From: Phoronis ovalis
Lineage: Eukaryota > Phoronida > Phoronidae
Length of the DNA: 13,797 bases
Direction of reading: 5' to 3'
Assembly: GCA_028565635.1 (NCBI GenBank)
Contig: JAOXYB010036040.1
Span: 1-13,797, forward strand
In this document: positions 9,601 through 13,797 of the stretch, piece by piece
How the letters are laid out: each line of letters begins with the position of its first letter
How positions within the stretch are numbered: the first letter of the stretch is position 1
Made by a program: the position numbers and the translations under genes
The notes under the pieces: model-generated
Seen by the model: the letters and a program-made list of their open reading frames with translations, nothing else
What the model was told of the DNA's origin: nothing
Databases searched by the model: none

Positions 9601-12600
9601 ATATTCCAATTAAAAAGGAAGTATCTTTATTTTATTCAAAATTTGAAAGTACCTTTTGAAAGACCAAACTTTTATGAAATGTTCAACTTGGCACATTCAT
9701 ATACATGAAGTAAAGATGAGAAAATAACATGTAAGCTGTTAGCTTCTTTATATAAATAATGCTTGGAATGTCCAGGTTCATCTAGTCAAAGTTTTATGAT
9801 TTCGTCTATGTCATGTTTGAAATCGTGATGTAAATGTATGCTCCTATGAAATTATGTAACCCCCTGTAACCGCCCGATTCCGTAATTAGGGTATAAAAAA
9901 TTGTTCCTGTCATTTCAAAAGCGGGGGCGTTCGTACCCAATGAACCCCCCCCCCGTCTGACGAGTCTGTTGTTTTTGTTGTTATTGTACTAGTACGTACA
10001 ATTGCTTTGGATTTTTCTCGAAATAAAACAAAAGAAGCAGCAATTTATTAAATCAAACAGCAAAAATTTGAAGTATCAATACTTTCCCAAACAGGGTTGT
10101 TTTACATCTGGTAGGAAGCTATGTTTAATATTCAACCAACGCATCTAAAGTACTTGCAAAGCGTAAACCCAAAGCAAGGAAACTCGATGATCTAAATTAT
10201 TTCGCTTCATCGTTTATAGACTAGTACAAACAGAAGCTAACAAATATTTATATAACTCATACAAATAATGCTTTTGTAAAAAAACTAATTATTTTACCAC
10301 ACACTTTAGTTTTACAATCGTTTTTTTTTGTTGAGAATATGCTAACTAACCGATGTCAGTATGTTACATAAGCTGTTGTATTTGATTTCGTTTACTTGGC
10401 AGTAGCAGTTATACAGTATTTTCTCTTTGAAGCTCTTGAAGTGTGAGACATTAGAATAATACAAGTGAAATACAAATATGTGACAAACAGGCGACTACAC
10501 CTTTAATAATCATTCTTCTGTTTTAGGGAAATTACTCAACCGAGTGAAATACTTCTTTCAGTACAGTGAGTATCAACATTAACAATAATTAGAGGGTTGC
10601 GAAAAAGGGAAAACGCGATAGCTATAGTACGAGTGTAATACCTTGATACAACATACTGAAAAGCCAGCAAACAAAACAACTTCGTGTCCAGCACTTTGTT
10701 GCGCCTGTTTGTCTAATGTTTCCGCAAGAATATTATCGTACAAACTTAAAACTCATGAATGAAGAACAAGTCAAACAATATTTAGTTAAACCATGCAAAA
10801 AAAACATACAATGCAGATTTTAATATATATCTGTTTATCAACAACTGTTGTATTTTTCATTAAATTGTAAAATTTTGCAATTTGCAAATATTATACATTA
10901 CAGGGCCTAAAAGGAAAAAGCTGCTTGCTAAATCTAAAGCACCGTGGATGGAAGGTAATTTGAACATCTCTCAATCTTACAGATACAGTTATAACCCTAT
11001 CGTCAGTTGTTAAACTGTTATACAAATGTGTATGATTTCCTGTCAATCGTTTGGAGCATGATTGATATTTATCAAGTTTGCCATACTTCACAGGGTAGCA
11101 CGAAGAAACGCGATCGATTTTGTAAGCAAGATAAATCAATTTCTTTACATTATCACAGTAGGAATTCACTTTAAATGGTAACAATAGTGGTTACTTTTAA
11201 TATCATGCTCGTCTCTGGGGGGTGTACTTAAATTAGGGACTATGAAAATATTCTTCTTGACACTCATGTTCTTGCAGCTTGCAAAGTTATTTTTGTGATC
11301 TATAATTAAACAGAGATTTGTTGCTTTCCAACAAAACCTTTTTATTGCCAGGATTCAAATCAAACCAGAAAAATAATAATATGCCTTGCCACGATTTGGG
11401 GCCATTTTTGAATCTGCTGTTCAACACTTTATTATAATAGGGAGGTTACATTTCTACATGGATTTTAGTTAGTCAGAACATGTCCTAAAATGTATTTTGC
11501 GATGCGATTTAAATAGAATACTGTAACAGTAGATCCCTGTAAAACCAAATAGATATATAGTACAAAAGATGTATTTCATCGGCAAGCATAACTCTTGTTC
11601 ATATACCACAGCCAAGATTTCTTATACTCAGATAAATTTTTGGATTTCTTCCATGTAATGAATTGCCCAGTAATTCGTTGGATATTAACAATAGTTCAAG
11701 GATGTAGCCGTGTTTGTATAACATGGTATATTAAGTTCACATATCAAACACAAAGTTTGTTCTTGTATTCTGTTTTTAATTGGACGGTTTTTTGGCCTAC
11801 AAAATCAAATAAAAAAGAACATGCTAGTATTTACCAAAATGATACAAGATACATTTGAAATAGGCTCACCAAATACAATTCCGGTAATTTTTAATTAAAT
11901 TGTCTTTATCATAACAAAACATTGTGTCTATATGTAATTATAATGTTAAAATTCCAATTCGCTCACATCGTTTTGTTTCACCCTATACATTTTTTTAGCT
12001 GTTGTCGTTATTTATTGCTTTCTTTAATTATTTGTATTTTAAGTTTATACAGATGCGCACGGTGAACGAATATTTGCAAGACGGGATTCCACTGCTTCAT
12101 CTGTCAACACTGCACAAACAATAGATCAAACATATCCAATAATTTGTAAACCATGTGGGCTTGCAGTCATCATCAGTAACCACAACTTCAGCAGAGCAGG
12201 AAGCGACATTGAAGACAGGCATGGGACACACACAGATCAAGGTACACCCTAAATTTAAATAGTTATCCACATAGAGGATCACGTAATTAAATATAAACAC
12301 TGATCGTTGACTTGCATGAAAATCTTTTGCGGAAAGCTGTTTGCCAAATAAGAAACGTTAATTTGAATATATGCTATATGCTATAGAACGTTGTTTATAC
12401 GATTCACGTAGTAATTTTACAGTAGGTTTCCGAGTTATGCTCTTTTCCGAAAAAGTGCTAAATACTGGGTTATGACAGTTACTCATATTTTTCTGATTAG
12501 TCTGATAAGGAATCGCTAAGGAATCACATAATCCCGAATTCCGTACGGTTCTAAAGCGCGGCGTTGATCAACGAGCACAATGTTTCACCCTTAGTGACCA

Positions 12601-13797
12601 TTCAGCCTATTCAGGTACTTGCATGTATTTAAAGGGAAAGGGGGCTAACTTATGTTCCTACAGATGTGAAAGGGTCATATTTTATTTTCGTGCGGTGAGA
12701 TTCATTTAATTTTATTGCGGTCCACTCCATGCAATGTGATAAACAGTACTTGTGTTTTCTTTTCGTGTTTTGGGTTGCAATAATTTGTTCATACAACATG
12801 ATTATAATTTTTTACTTCTGTGCATTGAGATTGAACTCTTTCTCCTACCCCTCCATTTCCGTCTCATATACAATATTTTGCAGAATAAAAGCATTATAAA
12901 AAACTTTCCATTGCAGATATGCTCTAACCATTCTGAATCACCGTCCAACATAATTATCTTCTTAACACTGTAGCTTGTGATAAGCTGTGTACAACCTGTT
13001 TATGAATGGTAATGATTGTTGAGGTGGAAAAGGGAAATAAAAAGTGGCAGACTGAGCACGGAAACTGACGAAATGTACTACTTGGTATAATTAGACAAAT
13101 ATTCGGGCCGCAGATATCGGCTAATTATAGCCAGAATCATCCCGTTATTAAAGTGATTCGCTTTGATAGGGTTAGCAACGGAATATGCTGTGACCTATGA
13201 TTGCAAAAATGTATTACTTGTGATTAATGAAAAGGCAATGTTATTCCCTTTGATCTGCTGTCACTACCCTCCACTTCCCTCCTCAATGTCCCTTACCGCA
13301 GCAGATATTTCTGACGTCATTTTGCCGCATCACAAACCAGTATTTTGTATATACGGGAGAGCTTAACTCGGAAACCTACTGTAAATAAGGGATAAATTTG
13401 TTACTATAGCTATCAACATTGAGAACATGCCATGTAACAGTCCGTATACATCAATCCATTAGTATCCTGTACCCGTGCGAGTAAAATCTGACACACAGTT
13501 AGTTTGGAGAGACGGAACAGTAACATGTGGATTTATTCAAACTTGTCAACTAATAACATTTCAGTGTGTTTTTGATATACATGACATCATGTTACTTTTC
13601 CAGCAAATCTACGTCAGATGTTTGAAGAGGCAGGATTTTTGGTGCACTCACATGAAGATTTAACTTCCACTGATATCCGAGCATGTATGAACCACTACAG
13701 ACGAGTGGATCACACTTCATTCAGCTGTTTCATGTGTTGTATTATGAGTCATGGCGATAGTGGGAAGACGAGTGGTATTGATGGAGTGTTAGTTCCT
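78..13797 (+). CDS. Ankyrin-repeat/caspase fusion protein, five-exon model, 3'-partial
   Basis: Gene-level model joining 78-6660, 10527-10565, 10904-10954, 12053-12241 and 13604-13797 (running off the window). Every junction is GT-AG and every intron falls after the first base of a codon, so one frame runs through without a stop for about 2,352 residues. Order: unique N-terminus (1 to about 60), ankyrin array (about 60-2195), basic linker (2196-2225), low-complexity hinge (2226-2250), caspase p20 (from about 2250). Caspases are Asp-specific cysteine proteases acting in apoptosis or inflammation. A long interaction prodomain usually marks an initiator type, and here ankyrin repeats sit in that place. 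No CARD or death-effector domain is seen between repeats and protease. The catalytic Cys and p10 are outside the window, so enzymatic activity cannot be judged. The fusion is inferred from genomic DNA; no transcript evidence is available here. Confidence 0.85.
867..1682 (+). repeat. Eight-repeat super-unit, copy 1 (repeats 6-13)
   Basis: The order of repeat variants by position-5 region is WASGNGQ, WVARNGR, LAAYNGH, WASGNGQ, CAAYNGN, WAAYN, SSAYNSN and VLIWAARYGH. The same ordered series recurs at 3924-4739 and 5556-6371, which identifies an 816-bp block duplicated as a whole. Confidence 0.85.
2601..3008 (+). repeat. Partial super-unit (repeats 23-26)
   Basis: Only the last four variants of the eight-repeat block are present: CAAYNGN, WAAYNGY, SSTYNSS and VLIWAARYC. 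This copy has diverged more than the three full ones, so it probably comes from an older or truncated duplication. Confidence 0.75.
3924..4739 (+). repeat. Eight-repeat super-unit, copy 2 (repeats 36-43)
   Basis: Lies 3,057 bp downstream of copy 1: thirty repeats minus the 3-bp deletion in repeat 29. DNA is almost identical to copy 1 over long runs, for example about 4200-4450 against 1140-1390, where I see only a handful of substitutions. That indicates recent duplication or gene conversion. Confidence 0.85.
5556..6371 (+). repeat. Eight-repeat super-unit, copy 3 (repeats 52-59)
   Basis: Same ordered variants as copies 1 and 2, starting 16 repeats after copy 2. It shows more private changes towards its end: WAAYNGHCEIV in repeat 57, LSAYYSN in repeat 58, and a Trp in place of the loop Cys in repeat 58. 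Confidence 0.82.
6661..6740 (+). other. Possible alternative 3' end of the ORF (intron-retained tail)
   Basis: If the donor at 6661 is not used, the frame continues for 26 residues rich in Phe, Leu and Ile (including FFFSLLIIQIF) and stops at 6738-6740. An AATAAA follows at 6927-6932. This would make an ankyrin-only protein without the protease. It may simply be intron sequence; stops are expected within such a distance by chance. Confidence 0.25.
7784..7896 (+). repeat. Direct repeat copy 1 (about 113 bp)
   Basis: Closely resembles 8265-8377 in the same orientation. Shared runs include GTGTAAACACTA, GTGTTAAACAAC, TTGTCAATATCCAAAGGAGT and GTACGGTC. The two copies lie 481 bp apart. Related sequence is present inverted at about 9315-9371. 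Confidence 0.8.
8265..8377 (+). repeat. Direct repeat copy 2, overlapping the left inverted-repeat arm
   Basis: Second copy of the 113-bp unit. Its 3' half (from about 8313) is also the outer end of the large inverted repeat, so the same sequence exists in three places here: 7784-7896, 8265-8377 and, inverted, about 9315-9371. Confidence 0.8.
8313..8786 (+). repeat. Inverted repeat, left arm (about 474 bp)
   Basis: The reverse complement of 8890-9371 aligns along this whole arm. Clear shared runs (as read on the plus strand here) are TATCCCTGGGTCGTGAGGAA, AAAATGTACTTTTATATA, AAGTTATGAAATTCAAAATA, GAATCGGAAAAGCCG and AGGGGTCTTAAAG. Both substitutions and small indels are present, so the repeat is old. 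Boundaries are approximate. Confidence 0.88.
8890..9371 (-). repeat. Inverted repeat, right arm (about 482 bp)
   Basis: Inverted partner of 8313-8786, separated from it by about 103 bp of spacer (8787-8889). The spacer is AT-rich, with a TATATATATAT tract near 8867. Possible origins are two insertions of one dispersed element in opposite orientation, or one fold-back element. No terminal motif or target duplication that would decide was recognised. Confidence 0.88.
9218..9406 (-). pseudogene. Degraded coding remnant inside the right arm
   Basis: On the minus strand a 62-codon frame begins with a hydrophobic stretch (MLLVFFLIITIY), continues through VRSVGIFF and SLGREEVDDNNEV and ends at a stop. 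The inverted sister copy (8328-8440, plus strand) reads VRSVGTFF and SLGREEVNDNNEV in one frame but has TAA where this copy has AAA (Lys), and lacks a few residues. I do not recognise the protein. It may be the 3' end of a mobile-element gene or of a host membrane-protein gene carried in the repeat, or a chance frame in repeated DNA. Confidence 0.25.
10527..10565 (+). CDS. Exon 2: 39-nt micro-exon of the linker
   Basis: Acceptor ttctgttttag ends at 10526 and the donor at 10566 is gtgagt, close to the ideal consensus. The exon is 39 nt, divisible by three and phase 1 on both sides. It therefore joins exon 1 (leftover G plus GG gives Gly) and exon 3 (leftover A plus GG gives Arg). It encodes KLLNRVKYFFQY, a short basic-aromatic, possibly helical segment after the last ankyrin repeat. 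No conserved domain is recognised. Support comes from phase fit and splice-site quality only; skipping this exon would also keep the frame. Confidence 0.65.
10566..10903 (+). other. Intron 2 (338 bp)
   Basis: Phase 1, gtgagt to cag. AT-rich; no gene, repeat or RNA recognised. Confidence 0.6.
10904..10954 (+). CDS. Exon 3: 51-nt micro-exon encoding a basic, NLS-like linker
   Basis: Acceptor ttatacattacag ends at 10903 and the donor gtaatt starts at 10955; 51 nt, phase 1 on both sides. In the frame fixed by its neighbours it encodes PKRKKLLAKSKAPWME, and the junction codon before it gives Arg, so the stretch reads RPKRKK. That matches the pattern of a monopartite nuclear localisation signal, but basic linkers also occur without that role. 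The other two frames lack the phase match; one has an immediate stop. Skipping the exon would keep the downstream caspase in frame. Confidence 0.7.
10955..12052 (+). other. Intron 3 (1,098 bp)
   Basis: Phase 1, gtaatt to a weak-looking acceptor (aagtttatacag) preceded by a T-rich region from about 11990. The only longer open frame (11595-11858, plus) has no recognisable features, and I do not call it a gene. Confidence 0.65.
12053..12241 (+). CDS. Exon 4: hinge and N-terminal part of the caspase p20 domain
   Basis: 189 nt, phase 1 on both sides, donor CAAG|gtacac. Residues 2225 to about 2249 are a Ser/Thr/Ala-rich hinge containing ARRDS, a place where a caspase could be cut after Asp. From about 2250 the sequence is caspase-like: CGLAVIISNHNF corresponds to the first beta strand, which in caspases reads like G-x-A-L-I-I-N-N-x-x-F. 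Then comes DRHGTHTDQ, matching the R-x-G-T-x-x-D segment whose Arg helps form the S1 pocket for the substrate Asp (here Arg2280). The domain continues without a gap into exon 5, where the junction codon gives Ala in the DxANL segment. Confidence 0.9.
12242..13603 (+). other. Intron 4 (1,362 bp)
   Basis: Phase 1, gtacac to ttacttttccag. It splits the caspase domain between the R-x-G-T-x-x-D motif and the following helix. Most of it (12420-13381) is a terminal-inverted-repeat element. The short flanks hold nothing else recognised. Confidence 0.8.
12420..13381. mobile_element. TA-flanked DNA element with terminal inverted repeats (962 bp)
   Basis: The left end CAGTAGGTTTCCGAGTTA is identical over 18 bases to the reverse complement of the right end at 13364-13381. 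After one mismatch the match continues for five more bases, and weaker similarity extends to about 55 bases (AAATACTGG on both sides). TA dinucleotides sit directly outside both ends (12418-12419 and 13382-13383), as expected for the TA target duplication of Tc1/mariner/pogo-type transposons. No transposase is encoded; the internal open frames are short. Most likely a non-autonomous element. The superfamily assignment rests on the TA alone. Confidence 0.8.
13604..13797 (+). CDS. Exon 5 (partial): caspase p20 with catalytic-His motif
   Basis: Acceptor ttacttttccag ends at 13603. With the leftover G the frame reads ANLRQMFEEAGFLVHSHEDL, then a helix (TSTDIRACMNHY), a D-H-T-S-F turn and CFMCCIMSHGDSGKTSGIDG. 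This follows the caspase p20 order: helix 1 after the GTxxD motif, strand 2, the DLT turn, helix 2, strand 3, and SHG with the catalytic His (His2337, codon 13750-13752) followed by a GxDG loop. Initiator and effector caspases share this layout. The QACxG catalytic Cys, the interdomain cleavage site and the p10 subunit should follow downstream and cannot be assessed here. The exon runs off the window in frame. Confidence 0.93.

Larger units (their letters stand above)
6661..10526 (+). other. Intron 1 (3,866 bp)
   Basis: Donor gtaact at 6661 and acceptor ttctgttttag ending at 10526; phase 1. Reading on past the donor adds 26 codons before TGA at 6738-6740, and an AATAAA lies at 6927-6932. The stretch 6741-7783 has a C7 run (6858-6864) and no gene I can support. 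From 7784 to 9371 it holds the repeats listed separately. From 9372 to 10526 there is AT-rich sequence with a C10 run at 9945-9954 and nothing else recognised. Confidence 0.75.

Noticed and set aside
11339-11440. Possible extra exon after an acceptor-like ttttattgccag in intron 3.
   Set aside because: The in-phase frame runs into stops without a usable phase-1 donor and resembles nothing known.
11595-11858. 87-codon plus-strand open frame.
   Set aside because: AT-rich composition, no motif, no splice or initiation context, and it sits inside intron 3. Looks random.
12562-12573. Perfect 12-bp palindrome CGTTGATCAACG.
   Set aside because: Isolated, inside a decayed transposon-like element; expected by chance at this length scale.
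1-13797. Bacterial or viral origin because giant ankyrin proteins occur in intracellular bacteria and large DNA viruses.
   Set aside because: Multiple in-phase spliceosomal introns and a caspase p20 domain point to an animal nuclear gene.

Overview
The window reads as animal nuclear DNA. It is AT-rich, intron-bearing (GT-AG borders) and encodes part of a true caspase, a family confined to metazoans. The long AT-rich introns, degenerate repeats and a giant repeat-coding exon suggest an invertebrate, possibly a lophotrochozoan such as a mollusc. That taxonomic guess rests on style only and is weak.

Layout: one plus-strand gene spans essentially the whole window, and neither end is certain. A 6.6-kb exon (58-6660) encodes about 62 ankyrin repeats of 34 residues. 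It is followed by a 3.9-kb intron, two micro-exons (10527-10565 and 10904-10954) encoding a basic linker, an exon (12053-12241) carrying the first strand of a caspase p20 domain, and a last visible exon (13604-13797) running through the catalytic-His SHG motif to the window edge. All four introns interrupt the frame after codon position 1, so the exons join without a break. The best reading is an ankyrin-repeat/caspase fusion of more than 2,350 residues. The catalytic Cys and the p10 subunit lie beyond the window.

The ankyrin array has its own structure. An eight-repeat block (816 bp) occurs three times in full and once in part, with near-identical DNA. Nearly every repeat has Ile where ankyrin repeats usually have the His of TPLH, and a Cys just before the Asp of the DVN motif.

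The introns are not empty. Intron 1 holds a roughly 480-bp inverted repeat (8313-8786 / 8890-9371) plus a direct repeat of its outer end. Intron 4 holds a 962-bp TA-flanked element with terminal inverted repeats (12420-13381). I see no tRNA, rRNA, CRISPR array or second convincing gene. The minus-strand open frames across 0.7-6.5 kb are shadows of the repeat array.
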